Assembly: GCA_029838195.1 (NCBI GenBank)
Contig: JALGVJ010000006.1
Span: 97,093-161,092, forward strand
DNA from: Promethearchaeota archaeon
GTDB lineage: Archaea > Asgardarchaeota > Lokiarchaeia > Sigyniarchaeales > SOKP01
DNA: 64,000 bases
Direction: 5' to 3'
In this document: positions 1 to 9,351 of the stretch, piece by piece
Position numbering within the stretch: the stretch's first letter is position 1
Layout of the letters: each line of letters opens with the position of its first letter
Position numbers and translations under genes: made by a program
Notes under the pieces: model-generated
The model's input: the letters and a program-made list of their open reading frames with translations, nothing else
The model's database searches: none
What the model was told of the DNA's origin: nothing

Positions 1-951
1 GATTTAATCACATCAATAGGGTCGGGAGAAAAAAAAATTATTTTATGTGGTCATTTTGACGTGGTTCCTACAGGAGAGGTTTCTGAATGGAAATTTCCTC
101 CCTTTTCTGCCCATATCGAGGGAGATCTCATGTATGGACGAGGTACTTCTGATATGAAAGGGGGAATTGCTATGTTCTTATGGGTCATGAAAAGTTTAAT
201 GGAAAATACACGGTTTTTGGAAAAATATACCGTGGTATTTGCGGGGACAGCAGATGAAGAGTTAGGAATGACAGGATCATATAAATTAAGAAAAAAAAAG
301 GTGATGAACGATGCGATCTTATTGGTAGTGGGAGAACCTACTTCCTTGGACGTGGGCATCGCTGAAAAGGGGGTGTCTTGGCTCAGGTTAACTCTAAAAG
401 GAAAGGCTGCTCATAGCTCCATGCCTGAAAAAGGAATAAATTCCATTGAATGTGCGGCAAGATTAATTCCAAGGTTACATCAATGTTTAGGAGGGAAATT
501 GAATCCCATTCTTGGTAAATCTTCTTTAAATATTGGCAAGATCGAAGGAGGGAATGTCATAAACGTGGTGCCCGCAAGAACTTCCTTATATTTAGATTAT
601 AGATTAATCCCCGAAGAATCCGCGCAAGATTTGGCAGAAAAAATTAAAAAAATTGACGTGAAACCTTGTAGTATGGAAATTCAAGTATTAAGCGAATTAC
701 CTGCCCTTTATACTGATCCTAATGAGCCAATCATTAAAAATTTACAAGAAACTTTAGAGACCAAGATAATTGGTCTCCCTTATGCTACGGATGGCGCACG
801 TTTAATTGACTCGGCCCGCCCCATTCCTTTTATGATATTTGGTCCGGGTAATCCCGATGTCATTCATAAAATTAATGAAAGCATACATATCCACGATATT
901 TTTAAAGGTGCTGATGCCCTGACGAGAGCTCTTCTGAAAACTTACACCTAA
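1..951 (+). CDS. M20-family amidohydrolase (ArgE/DapE/LysK-like), 5' end missing
   Basis: The reading frame is open from base 1, so the gene starts before the window. It carries the M20 metallopeptidase signatures in order: GHFDVVP (bases 49-69, zinc-binding His and Asp), YGRGTSDMKGG with the bridging Asp, and GTADEELG with the catalytic Glu pair; the dimerisation domain and a C-terminal GPG segment follow. M20 enzymes hydrolyse the amide bond of N-acylated amino acids or peptides in the cytosol. The family includes ArgE, DapE and LysK, the hydrolase that releases lysine or ornithine from the carrier LysW. A LysW gene lies at 18514, so a LysK-like role is possible but unproven. Family assignment is secure; substrate is not. 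Confidence 0.9.
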   Translation, partial: DLITSIGSGEKKIILCGHFDVVPTGEVSEWKFPPFSAHIEGDLMYGRGTSDMKGGIAMFLWVMKSLMENTRFLEKYTVVFAGTADEELGMTGSYKLRKKKVMNDAILLVVGEPTSLDVGIAEKGVSWLRLTLKGKAAHSSMPEKGINSIECAARLIPRLHQCLGGKLNPILGKSSLNIGKIEGGNVINVVPARTSLYLDYRLIPEESAQDLAEKIKKIDVKPCSMEIQVLSELPALYTDPNEPIIKNLQETLETKIIGLPYATDGARLIDSARPIPFMIFGPGNPDVIHKINESIHIHDIFKGADALTRALLKTYT

Positions 952-975
952 TAAGTTTATTTTTACTAATTACTT

Positions 976-2127
976 TTAAAGAGTTTTTAAAAAATCTTCA
1001 ATTCGGTTCATGGCTTCCTCCAGATTCTGCAAGCTCGTAGCATAGGATAGCCGCAACAAGTCATTTGAAAAGCTTCCAAAAATATCTCCAGGAACGATGG
1101 CTACTCCTTTTTCTTTTATCAATTTTTGCGAAAATTTAGAAGCGGACATGTTAAAAGGCTTCACGGAGGGCATGATATAAAATGCTCCTTTAGGTTTCAT
1201 GACGCGAAATCCCAATTCTTCAAGTCTCGAATGAACATAATCTCTACGTTTTTCGAATTCCTTCAAAATCTTATCAAAAAAAGAAGGATCCATTTTTAAG
1301 GCTTCAATAAAACCATATTGCGCCGCATGATTCGTTCCTGCCACCGTGTATTGATGATATGTTTCCATTAAATCCATGATCTCCTTCCTCGCAACGACAT
1401 ATCCTAATCTAAATCCCGTTGCGCTAAACATTTTGCTCATTGCATTGATCGTGATGGTTCTATCAAACATTTCCTCGTGTGAAGCTGGGCTCACGTGCTT
1501 GAGTCCATCATATAAATAATTTTCATACACCTCATCACTAATTAAATAGAGATCGTGTTCTAACACGAAGTCCATGATGGCTTTTAATTCTTTTTCATTA
1601 AGTGCATATCCGGTGGGATTATTTGGAGAGTTAATCAAGATGGCTTTCGTTTTTTCCGTGATTGTCTTTCTCATTTGCTCAAGATTAATGCTAAAATCGT
1701 CATTTCTCTCGATTTCAATCGCCTTGACTCCAAAAAACGCACTGCAATAAAAATAAGAAACGAAATTTGGCGAAGAAAGTAATAGTTCATCTCCGGGATT
1801 AAACACGGACGCCATGGCAAGCGTGATAGCTTGGCTTCCACCATTAGTTACCATAATATTCTCTTTCCAATGGGCATCAATATTATTTCGTTTTCTTATT
1901 CTTTGTTCTATTAATTGAAGTAATTCCGGAACTCCCCGCGTGGGAGCATACATGGTAATTTTATTTTTTAAGGCTCGCATGTTTCCCTCGATGGCGGGCG
2001 CTGGTGTTTCGAAATCAGGCTGCCCAATACCCAGACTAATGATGTCCGTACGACCCGCAGCTAAATCAAATAATTCTCGTATTTTTGATTTGGGTGTTTG
2101 AGAAATTATTCGGGATAATTCTTTCAT
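976..2127 (-). CDS. Class I/II PLP-dependent aminotransferase (aspartate/aromatic type)
   Basis: A 383-residue fold-type I aminotransferase of normal length. Visible residues are NPTG at 170-173, SDEVYENY with Asp198 and Tyr201 contacting the cofactor, and SKMFSATGFRLGY with Lys232 as the Schiff-base lysine. Such enzymes move an amino group between an amino acid and 2-oxoglutarate in the cytosol. The closest family pattern is archaeal aspartate/aromatic aminotransferase (AspC/AraT-like); an alanine or LysN/ArgD-type role cannot be excluded from motifs. It is convergent with the M20 gene, with only about 25 bp between the stop codons. Start is the ATG at 2127, with no better alternative. Confidence 0.93.
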   Translation of the reverse strand: MKELSRIISQTPKSKIRELFDLAAGRTDIISLGIGQPDFETPAPAIEGNMRALKNKITMYAPTRGVPELLQLIEQRIRKRNNIDAHWKENIMVTNGGSQAITLAMASVFNPGDELLLSSPNFVSYFYCSAFFGVKAIEIERNDDFSINLEQMRKTITEKTKAILINSPNNPTGYALNEKELKAIMDFVLEHDLYLISDEVYENYLYDGLKHVSPASHEEMFDRTITINAMSKMFSATGFRLGYVVARKEIMDLMETYHQYTVAGTNHAAQYGFIEALKMDPSFFDKILKEFEKRRDYVHSRLEELGFRVMKPKGAFYIMPSVKPFNMSASKFSQKLIKEKGVAIVPGDIFGSFSNDLLRLSYATSLQNLEEAMNRIEDFLKTL

Positions 2128-2266
2128 GAGTTCACTCCTACCGTTAATTTTTCATGAGGAAAATTTCATTTCTTTAATTTGGAAAAATGAATGATGAAAC
2201 TTTAATACGAATGAACAAGAAGATTTCTATTAAAACTTTGGGAAAAATGCGTTAGCGGCCCCCTGA

Positions 2267-2824
2267 TCATAATTTAATTACCTCTCCTTTTAACAAGAGG
2301 ATTTGTTTTACCAACTTTTCGAATGCTTCCTCAACATTATCACCATATTTAGCGCTGGTTTCCACGAAGTCACTGGCTTGAATGTCCTGCGCTAACTTTT
2401 TTCCTTGTTCCGTCGTAATGACGCGCAAATCTTTTAGATCTATTTTATTACCAATCAAGATAAAAGCCGCTTCTTTTTTCACGAATTTATTAAAATCTCG
2501 CAACCACTTTGAAGTAATATTTTCAAAAGTAATAGGCCGTGTAATATCATATACTAATAACGCTCCTGAACAACCTTGAAAATACATGGAACGAATAGCA
2601 TTATATTTTTCTTGCCCTGCAATATCCCAAATGATTAACCGAACGTTTGCATTCATTTTTTCTAAAAATACATCTTTTCGAATGATATTTGCTCCTAAAG
2701 TCGGCCTGTAATCTTCGGAAAAACTCTCATCAATGTATTGATTAATCAAGCTCGTTTTACCGACTGCAGAATCTCCCAGAAGGATGAGCTTGAACACGAA
2801 TTCTTTAGTTTCTTCTACGGTCAT
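2267..2824 (-). CDS. Ras/Rab-like small GTPase
   Basis: A 185-residue Ras-superfamily GTPase with every G motif in canonical order: GDSAVGKTS (17-25, P loop), Thr42 (G2), WDIAGQ (66-71, with the catalytic Gln), NKID (126-129) and TSAK (156-159). It should bind and hydrolyse GTP as a molecular switch. The C terminus ends in EVIKL, without a prenylation cysteine or a membrane segment, so any membrane attachment must be indirect. Expanded Rab-like families are typical of Asgard genomes; partners such as longin/roadblock proteins occur elsewhere in this window. The cellular process is unknown. Confidence 0.95.
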   Translation of the reverse strand: MTVEETKEFVFKLILLGDSAVGKTSLINQYIDESFSEDYRPTLGANIIRKDVFLEKMNANVRLIIWDIAGQEKYNAIRSMYFQGCSGALLVYDITRPITFENITSKWLRDFNKFVKKEAAFILIGNKIDLKDLRVITTEQGKKLAQDIQASDFVETSAKYGDNVEEAFEKLVKQILLLKGEVIKL

Positions 2825-2902
2825 GAGAAGGGCCTTTTTCGGATTATAATTAAATTTAAGTTCTTTTTCTATTTAAAAGTACTATTTTTTTTTTATTAAT
2901 GG

Positions 2903-3484
2903 TTATTCAATTTTTAACTTGATATAAATCGTATCTTGAGAACGAGATTCCTTATTTATTGCAATCTTGTTTATAGGCATGAAAATAATCTTTTTTTCAG
3001 GTGATAACGTTTTTTCTAAGGAATTAATTAAAAATCCCTTAATTAAATCACAAATTTCATGGGAATTGGAACAAAACACGCAATTTTTAAGAAGCAAATG
3101 GATTTCATTTTTAGTATTTTTAATAATTTTAAGACTCCAATCCGTTTGAATTAATTGGTTGAGTTCTTCAATCGTATCTTCAAAAGAATTGCCAAAAGGA
3201 AATAAATAAAAAGAAAATTTTTTTCCAATCAAGAAAAGCAATTCATGGGTTTGAAATAACAAGATATTTTGAGCGGAAATTATTTTTTTAAAAGAATCTA
3301 ATTTCATGAGCCCCCTTGGATTTAAGGACGTTAAATCGGAGAGAGATTCCATGTTTGCTTCTCTTAAGATGGAACGCATTCCATCCTCATCTAGCAGTTC
3401 ATAATAAGCTTGAAGCAAGGCTCTTACTATTCGATTTCCAACTAAATCCTTAGAGTTTTCATTCAATCTGAGGTACTCCTTCAT
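2903..3484 (-). CDS. V4R-like / ligand-binding domain protein (tentative)
   Basis: A 193-residue soluble protein. The C-terminal part has NCVFC...ICDLIKGFLINSL, the cysteine-plus-amphipathic-helix pattern seen in V4R (4-vinyl reductase-like, also called HNOB-related) domains, where the cysteines usually bind metal. The N-terminal half (VGNRIVRALLQAYYELL...) resembles the helical subdomain of the same fold. V4R domains act as small-molecule sensors or ligand carriers. It lies upstream of, and on the same strand as, the GTPase at 2267, with about 80 bp between, so the two may be cotranscribed. The assignment is by pattern only. Confidence 0.45.
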   Translation of the reverse strand: MKEYLRLNENSKDLVGNRIVRALLQAYYELLDEDGMRSILREANMESLSDLTSLNPRGLMKLDSFKKIISAQNILLFQTHELLFLIGKKFSFYLFPFGNSFEDTIEELNQLIQTDWSLKIIKNTKNEIHLLLKNCVFCSNSHEICDLIKGFLINSLEKTLSPEKKIIFMPINKIAINKESRSQDTIYIKLKIE

Positions 3485-3806
3485 GTGTCTTCTTAAATGG
3501 ATATAACATAGTACTTAATTATGAAGCATATTGGAAGTGAAGGTCACGTGCTTTTAATTCATCGTTGATCGGAATGCGTGGTATTATATTTAAGTGAATG
3601 GAATCATGAACAATTGAGAAAAGCATGCTTGTTCTCATTAAAGATTTTATAGAATTAGTGTAAGTAATAGAAAATCTTATTGGAATCCATGCTTCTAAAG
3701 GATACCATTTTTAAATATTCAACCTTCTTGTATTTAATTCCCTCTTATATTCATAAGTATTATTAGGTTTTATTCTGATTATAAATTTTTTCCTTTAATA
3801 AAGATT
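3485..3806. other. Intergenic spacer, promoter side of the V4R-like gene
   Basis: AT-rich, no ORF with coding character. A TATA-like element (ATATAAC on the + strand, about 3499-3505) lies just upstream of the minus-strand gene starting at 3484. Nothing else recognised. Confidence 0.4.
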
Positions 3807-4238
3807 TTAATTTAAGTCCAAGAGATAAGCATCTTGTTCAAGGTCATGGGTACGTGTTATGATTTGATTGATTTCAAAAATATATACTTCGGCGGTGACG
3901 GAAACCCTACTCGGTCGACTCAGGTGACCGCCTTTCATCCCATAGCCCTCCATTCCAATGGCAACGTGAAGGTGAATCACGGGTTCTCCATTCTTGAAGG
4001 ATATATTACCCAAACAAGAGATTAATTCAATATTTTCATAAAATGTTTTATACCTGTACCGTTTTTGGTCAAGATCGAAATATCCTATAGTTGTAATATT
4101 TAGAGCTCCGATAACGCTAATGAATCCTGCTTTAATTTCATGCCTTTTAACCATTTCCGTAATAGCATCTATTACATCCTCTCCAGGCATGATTCTTCCT
4201 ACAAATGCCCGTCCTATTGTTGTTTCTAAACTTTTCAT
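3807..4238 (-). CDS. PPC (DUF296) domain protein
   Basis: A 143-residue single-domain protein matching the PPC/DUF296 family: an N-terminal VGRIMPGEDVIDAI segment, the GFISVIGAL strand, and the conserved EPVIHLHVAIG...GGHL stretch with the metal-binding-type histidines. In plants the domain is fused to AT-hooks (AHL proteins) and forms trimers; prokaryotic members are stand-alone, often called DNA-binding, but their role is not well established. There is no AT-hook here. It is divergent from the aminopeptidase gene at 4324, sharing an 85-bp promoter region. Confidence 0.85.
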   Translation of the reverse strand: MKSLETTIGRAFVGRIMPGEDVIDAITEMVKRHEIKAGFISVIGALNITTIGYFDLDQKRYRYKTFYENIELISCLGNISFKNGEPVIHLHVAIGMEGYGMKGGHLSRPSRVSVTAEVYIFEINQIITRTHDLEQDAYLLDLN

Positions 4239-4284
4239 GGATAAAAAATTTACTTGCTATCTTCTCATGCGATTTTTTATTAAC

Positions 4285-4299
4285 TATATGCTTAAATAA
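4285..4299 (+). promoter_or_regulatory. Probable TATA box of the M1 aminopeptidase gene
   Basis: The sequence TATGCTTAAATAAG lies with its centre about 30 bp before the ATG at 4324. That spacing would place the transcript start at or next to the start codon, so the mRNA would be leaderless; no Shine-Dalgarno motif precedes the ATG. Inference from spacing only. Confidence 0.4.
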
Positions 4300-4323
4300 G
4301 AAAATTCATGAATTTAAATATAT

Positions 4324-6834
4324 ATGAATGCAAGAAAAAATGAACTCCATCCGATCCATTATAAAATTCATTTAGAATTCGATTTAAGGGAAGAGCATCA
4401 TTTTAACGGGCGTACGGAATTATTGCTCAATTCAGAACGTCCTACAAGTCAGATTATCCTAAATATCGAGAATTTAGCAATTTGGAGTTGTACACTTAAA
4501 AAGAAAGGGGAAATGAAAACTTGTTCTTTTAGAGTAAATCCTTCTAAACAAGAACTTCAAATCATTTTACCGGAAAAGATGAAAAAGGAATTTAGCATTC
4601 GCATTGAATACATGGGAAAATATAGTCCGGATTTGCTAGGAATATATCGATGTAAGTACAAGCATGAAAACACAGAACAATACATGATCTCCACGCAATT
4701 TGAAGAACATTTTGCCCGAAGAGCTTTTCCTTGCTTCGATCATCCCTCAAAAAAAGCTACCTTTGAGATAGAATTTGTTATTGATAAAGATTTAGTTGGA
4801 ATCTCAAATACTAAGATAAAACATGAACACGTGCTTAAAAACCGAAAAAAACTCGTGGTGTTCGAAAAAACGCCAAAAATGTGCACGTATTTACTGTATT
4901 TCGGAGTGGGTCATTTAGAATTTCTTGAAGATGAATCGGGAAAACATCTCGTACGAGTTGTTTCCACGCCAGGAAAATCCAAACACGGTACATTTGCCTT
5001 GGATATTGCAAAAAAATCTTTAGAGTTCATGGAAAAATTCACGAGATTGGCATATCCCCTCTCTAAATGTGATCTAATTGGCGTGCCCGATTTTCCTTTT
5101 GGAGCCATGGAAAATTGGGGCTCTATTGCTTATAGAGAGACCTTTCTATTTTTATATCCTGAGTTTACTTCAAATCGGATAAAAATATTAATTGCGGAAA
5201 TAACGGCTCATGAAATTTCTCATTTCTGGTTTGGCGATTTGGTAAGTCCTCATGATTGGAAAGATATCTGGTTAAATGAATCCTTTGCTTCTTATTTTAC
5301 ACTTGCCATTCCTTCAGAATATTTTCCAGAATGGCGTTCTTGGGAATTTTTCCTCATTGAAGTTTATTCCCCCGCTTTAGAGCGAGATGGCCTCATTGAA
5401 ACTTTTGCCGTCGAATTACCGGGCGATGTGAAAGGGTTCGCAAGTCCTGCGAAAACGGATATCGTATATAAGAAAGGAGCGTCTATCTTGCGCATGTTGG
5501 AAGGTTTTTTAGGAGAACTTCCTTTTCGAAAAGGAATTAATCATTTTCTAAAAAAATATCAATTTGTCTCAGCAAACACGACTCAATATTGGGAAAGCTT
5601 TGAAGAAGCTACCGGAGAACCGGTAAAAGAATTTGCAGAAAGTTGGATTCATCAAGCCGGATATCCCCTCCTCCACGTCAAGCGAGAGAAAAATCTTTTA
5701 ATTTTAGAGCAAGAGGTATTTACCTATTTACCTTGCAAGAATGAGAGAATTTGGATGATTCCAATAGAAATACTACTTTTCCTCGATAATGGAAATACCA
5801 AAAAAATTTCACATCTCATGTCAGATAGAACATTGCATCTTAAAATCCCTAAGGAAACCTCTTGCTTTAAATTAAACGTGGAACAAAAAGGATTTTATCG
5901 CGTAAAATATGAAAAAAAAAATTTAGAACAGTTAGGAGAATTTATAAAACAGGGGAAACTAAGTGCGATAGAGAAACATGGAATTGAAAATGATTTATTT
6001 GCTCTTTTAAAAAGAGGAGATTATTCTCTCGCCGAATATCTGGAGTACCTTTCAAAGTATTTTCTTCAAGAGGAAGAATTCTTACCTTTAATGAGCATTA
6101 ATCCTCATCTTTTGTATTTACATTTAATTATAAATTCACGGGATGAAGAAATTCGAGAAGTCATAAATAAAATTTATTCTATATGGTTCAACAAATTTGG
6201 AATTTTTCCTAAAGATTCACAATCAGAACCCCTTCATCAGAAAATTATACGAGAGGCTTTCCTTTGGAACGCATATTTCATGAAAAATGAAGAAGTTAAG
6301 GAAATGGGAGAAAACTTATTTAAAAAAGCATTAAACGGTGAAAAGATCGACCCTGATTTAGTTTCAAGCGTTTACAAGATTGGTGCGGCAACTCATCATG
6401 AGGCAATGAATTTCTTTTTGAAAAAAATATTCTCCCCTGAAACGTCCGAAATTGAAAAATTGTACATTTTAGAGGCATTAGGATGTTTTGATCAAGAAAA
6501 AAGAATCAAGGAAGCGTTCAAACTCACGATAAAACACGTCCCCTCTTCCAGTCGCCATTATGTTTTTAACTCAATGGGAAGAAATCCCATTGCCTTGAAA
6601 CTAATATGGGATTTATTTTTAAAATATCAGGACGAATTGAAAAAAGAAGGACCTTTAAGCTATTCTCGAGCTCTAGTTTCCTTAATTCCGACCGCAGGAT
6701 TATTCCATGAAAAAGAAGTAAAAGAGTTTCTTGAAGCAGAATTAAAAAATAAAGATCCTTCCTCTGAGGACACTATTAAAATGACCATGGAATTGTTAGA
6801 AATAAATTTAAATCTTCGAAGAAGGAATGAATGA
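4324..6834 (+). CDS. M1-family zinc aminopeptidase (tricorn interacting factor F/APN-like)
   Basis: An 836-residue gluzincin aminopeptidase of full length. The exopeptidase motif GAMENWG is at 260-266, the zinc site HEISH at 296-300, and the third zinc ligand Glu319 follows in the LNESFASYF segment, giving HEXXH-X18-E. The N-terminal beta-saddle domain and the C-terminal helical domain are both present. M1 enzymes remove single residues from peptide N termini; archaeal factors F2/F3 finish peptides made by the proteasome or tricorn. No signal peptide, so it is cytosolic. Its nearest gene is the divergent PPC protein. The family assignment is firm. Confidence 0.97.
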   Translation: MNARKNELHPIHYKIHLEFDLREEHHFNGRTELLLNSERPTSQIILNIENLAIWSCTLKKKGEMKTCSFRVNPSKQELQIILPEKMKKEFSIRIEYMGKYSPDLLGIYRCKYKHENTEQYMISTQFEEHFARRAFPCFDHPSKKATFEIEFVIDKDLVGISNTKIKHEHVLKNRKKLVVFEKTPKMCTYLLYFGVGHLEFLEDESGKHLVRVVSTPGKSKHGTFALDIAKKSLEFMEKFTRLAYPLSKCDLIGVPDFPFGAMENWGSIAYRETFLFLYPEFTSNRIKILIAEITAHEISHFWFGDLVSPHDWKDIWLNESFASYFTLAIPSEYFPEWRSWEFFLIEVYSPALERDGLIETFAVELPGDVKGFASPAKTDIVYKKGASILRMLEGFLGELPFRKGINHFLKKYQFVSANTTQYWESFEEATGEPVKEFAESWIHQAGYPLLHVKREKNLLILEQEVFTYLPCKNERIWMIPIEILLFLDNGNTKKISHLMSDRTLHLKIPKETSCFKLNVEQKGFYRVKYEKKNLEQLGEFIKQGKLSAIEKHGIENDLFALLKRGDYSLAEYLEYLSKYFLQEEEFLPLMSINPHLLYLHLIINSRDEEIREVINKIYSIWFNKFGIFPKDSQSEPLHQKIIREAFLWNAYFMKNEEVKEMGENLFKKALNGEKIDPDLVSSVYKIGAATHHEAMNFFLKKIFSPETSEIEKLYILEALGCFDQEKRIKEAFKLTIKHVPSSSRHYVFNSMGRNPIALKLIWDLFLKYQDELKKEGPLSYSRALVSLIPTAGLFHEKEVKEFLEAELKNKDPSSEDTIKMTMELLEINLNLRRRNE

Positions 6835-7251
6835 ATAAATAAATAAAATTTTTTAGAAGTTTGGTTTTTTTAAATTAATTTATCCCATGTTTGGGCATCC
6901 TCATTCATGTTAACTAAAAAACGTCGAGAACTTGTTATTTATTCATATATGGAACTCCCACAAACACACAATTCCGAGAAATGAAAAAACCTTAAATCCT
7001 TTTTTAATCTCATGTGACTAACATTTAGTCATACTGCATCATGAAGAAAGATTTTCTTATTTTCGATTATTTTATCATCAAAATCTTACCTTGAATCATG
7101 TTTAAGTTATTTTAAAAAGAAGTAAAATAGTGCAACTTTAGATTTTAACTTAGTAGAAAACAAAAGAAATAAAAAATAAAATAAGAATGAAAAAACAATG
7201 CTAAATTTTAATAAATAATACACGTATCTAAACAGAAAATATAAAACAAAT
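6835..7251. other. Convergent intergenic region with a short inverted repeat
   Basis: This spacer lies between the 3' ends of the M1 aminopeptidase and Tes-like genes. It holds a perfect 7-bp inverted repeat, TGACTAA (7015-7021) and TTAGTCA (7025-7031), with a 3-bp spacer, after a T-rich run at about 7000-7005. Given the convergent setting it may be a terminator or protein site; I see no coding sequence. Confidence 0.4.
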
Positions 7252-8952
7252 TTATTTATCGATGGAATCAATAAGACTTTCTATCTTATTTTGAATTACC
7301 TCTGGTTTTTCTGCTTCTTGATCTGCTAGTGCCAATCGTTTTTCTATGTTCTCTCTGTGCAAGGTATTATGTGCACAAAAGGGTATTTCTAATACTCGAT
7401 TCGGATTATCAGGATCGATTACACCGTAATGTACCAAGCATTTGCAAACTCGGTCAAGATCAAAATTATATGCATCTTGAAAGTGCATAGAAGAAATCAT
7501 GAGATTCTTAGTTTGTAAGAAGTTTCCCGCCGATGCTAAGTTAGGAGAGAATACCAAGCGTGCAAAGGATTGATAAGTCTTGTTTGTAAAGATTTTTTGA
7601 GGATTTTTGATGTATTTCACGGCACCCGCAAAAAAATAAGCTTTCATCATCTGTCTATAGCTTAAATCCGTCATGTCATCCACAAATTTTCCGATGGTCT
7701 GAGCAATCGCTCCAAAGTTCTCTAATTTGATTCCTTTTAATAATCCCGTTGGTCTTGGTACTTTTCTTTCGATTACCATGTCATAGACTTTATTTGCCCA
7801 TTTAATTAACCCCTCCACATCAAAAAAATTCTCAATCGGCTCCCATTCATTCTCATCATTGATAACAGCAATGGTCGCAAAACCGCAATCCGAATGACTG
7901 AGCATGGAAAAGGGAGGCTGGTTGTCAAACCAAGCTAATAATTTCGTGAATTTTGAAGTCGTGGCAATGGGATAAAATTTTGTAATGACATTATTAGTAT
8001 GTTTATTTATTGCTATTTTTAAATCGGAAGTGGTATAGCGAAGATCCATGAGCTCTTCATAATTAATTCTACCACATAGGGAAACTGGCTGAAATACAAT
8101 CCCAGCAACCACATCTGCATTATCCCGAGCAAAATCTAAAATATTACCAACTTGATCATCATTGATCCCTTTCGCAATCGTGGGCACTAATATGACCCCC
8201 TTGAATCCTGCTTTCCGGCAATTCTCTATTACTCGCTTTTTTAAAGGCCATAAATTTACGCCCCTTACCTTTTTCCATATCTCTGGAGCATCCGTGGCGT
8301 CAAATTGTAAATAAAGAGCATCCATTCCCGCATCTACCAATTCTTTAACGTATTCTGCTGATTTTCCCATGCGTACTCCATTGCTCGTGACCATTACTTC
8401 AACAAATCCCAATTCTTTTCCTTTTCGGATGATCTCGGGCAAATCTTCTCGAACGGTAGGCTCTCCTCCTGAAATCTGTAATAATACGGCAGAAACAGGC
8501 TGCATGGATCGAAAGTGAGTCATGATCTGAACAATCTGCTCAAATGTCGGCTCCACCACGTATCCTTTCGCACTAGCGTTAGCAAAACATATTGGGCACG
8601 CCAAATTGCAACGATTAGTGATGTCTATTAAGGCAATGCATGGAGCATTCTTATGATTCTGGCAAATCCCACAATCATAAGGACATCCACTTTCAGTAGG
8701 TTTAATCCCGGATAATACGTATTCTGGTTTGGTAGACACATTAATGGTGGACCCGATATCATCCGTAAAGCTCTGCGCCCACATATATTCCTCAGGATCG
8801 ATGGAAATCTTATCTTTAAAATCTCCATGAGCATCACAATGTTTCCTCATCATGACCCAATTTTTCTCTCCATCAACATAAATTTCTGCCGGAATTGGTT
8901 CTAAACATTCGGGACATAAGCTAGTAGTCTTGCGAATTATTTTATCCGTCAT
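7252..8952 (-). CDS. Radical SAM protein, tetraether lipid synthase (Tes)-like
   Basis: A 566-residue radical SAM enzyme. Residues Cys115, Cys119 and Cys122 form the CX3CX2C [4Fe-4S] site in TNRCNLACPICFANA. An N-terminal CPEC (13-16) with a further Cys39, a second cluster-like set Cys90, Cys94, Cys97, and C-terminal CKCLVHYG and FCAHN segments are present. This multi-cluster layout and the ICFANA motif match the MJ0619/MA_1486 family, shown to be the enzyme that joins two archaeol chains into the C40 tetraether GDGT. The assignment to Tes itself, rather than a related radical SAM lipid or pterin enzyme, is by recalled family pattern. A divergent or operon partner is absent. Confidence 0.75.
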   Translation of the reverse strand: MTDKIIRKTTSLCPECLEPIPAEIYVDGEKNWVMMRKHCDAHGDFKDKISIDPEEYMWAQSFTDDIGSTINVSTKPEYVLSGIKPTESGCPYDCGICQNHKNAPCIALIDITNRCNLACPICFANASAKGYVVEPTFEQIVQIMTHFRSMQPVSAVLLQISGGEPTVREDLPEIIRKGKELGFVEVMVTSNGVRMGKSAEYVKELVDAGMDALYLQFDATDAPEIWKKVRGVNLWPLKKRVIENCRKAGFKGVILVPTIAKGINDDQVGNILDFARDNADVVAGIVFQPVSLCGRINYEELMDLRYTTSDLKIAINKHTNNVITKFYPIATTSKFTKLLAWFDNQPPFSMLSHSDCGFATIAVINDENEWEPIENFFDVEGLIKWANKVYDMVIERKVPRPTGLLKGIKLENFGAIAQTIGKFVDDMTDLSYRQMMKAYFFAGAVKYIKNPQKIFTNKTYQSFARLVFSPNLASAGNFLQTKNLMISSMHFQDAYNFDLDRVCKCLVHYGVIDPDNPNRVLEIPFCAHNTLHRENIEKRLALADQEAEKPEVIQNKIESLIDSIDK

Positions 8953-9351
8953 TGTAGTTTCCTCTATTTAATTATTATTTGATTAGATTATTTTAAAATT
9001 TATTTGATTAAAAAACCATCTATTTAATTTAAGTTTTATAAGATTGCTCATATTATCTTAAATCTTAAATATTTAATTTTTCAAGTGAAGACAATGCCAC
9101 ACTCTTGCTTTTTAGCAGAAAATTTTCTTGTTCCTGGATAGGTTTATGAACATGAGAAAACTTTATACCGTACCATTGGACAGCCGGAATTTAAATTTGC
9201 CAGCTAAAAGAATTCTTCAGTTCACGGAATTTCTTACTGAAATAGGCTTTTAAAGCCTCAGAGATTTTAAAGGAGTAACTCTGGTAAAATATTGAATTAT
9301 TACATGGGAGAGCTTCAAGCAAGAGGATATAATTTTTTCCTAGGATAGTTT
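8953..9351. other. Intergenic region with a possible short or decayed ORF
   Basis: Upstream (promoter) side of the Tes-like gene. On the + strand, bases 9153-9254 read as a 33-codon ORF (MRKLYTVPLD... ending in IGF-stop) that is followed in another frame by coding-like text, suggesting a decayed gene of unknown family. Three adjacent stem-loops can also be drawn (9216-9241, 9244-9258, 9259-9283), so a structured transcript is the alternative. I cannot decide between them. Confidence 0.3.
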
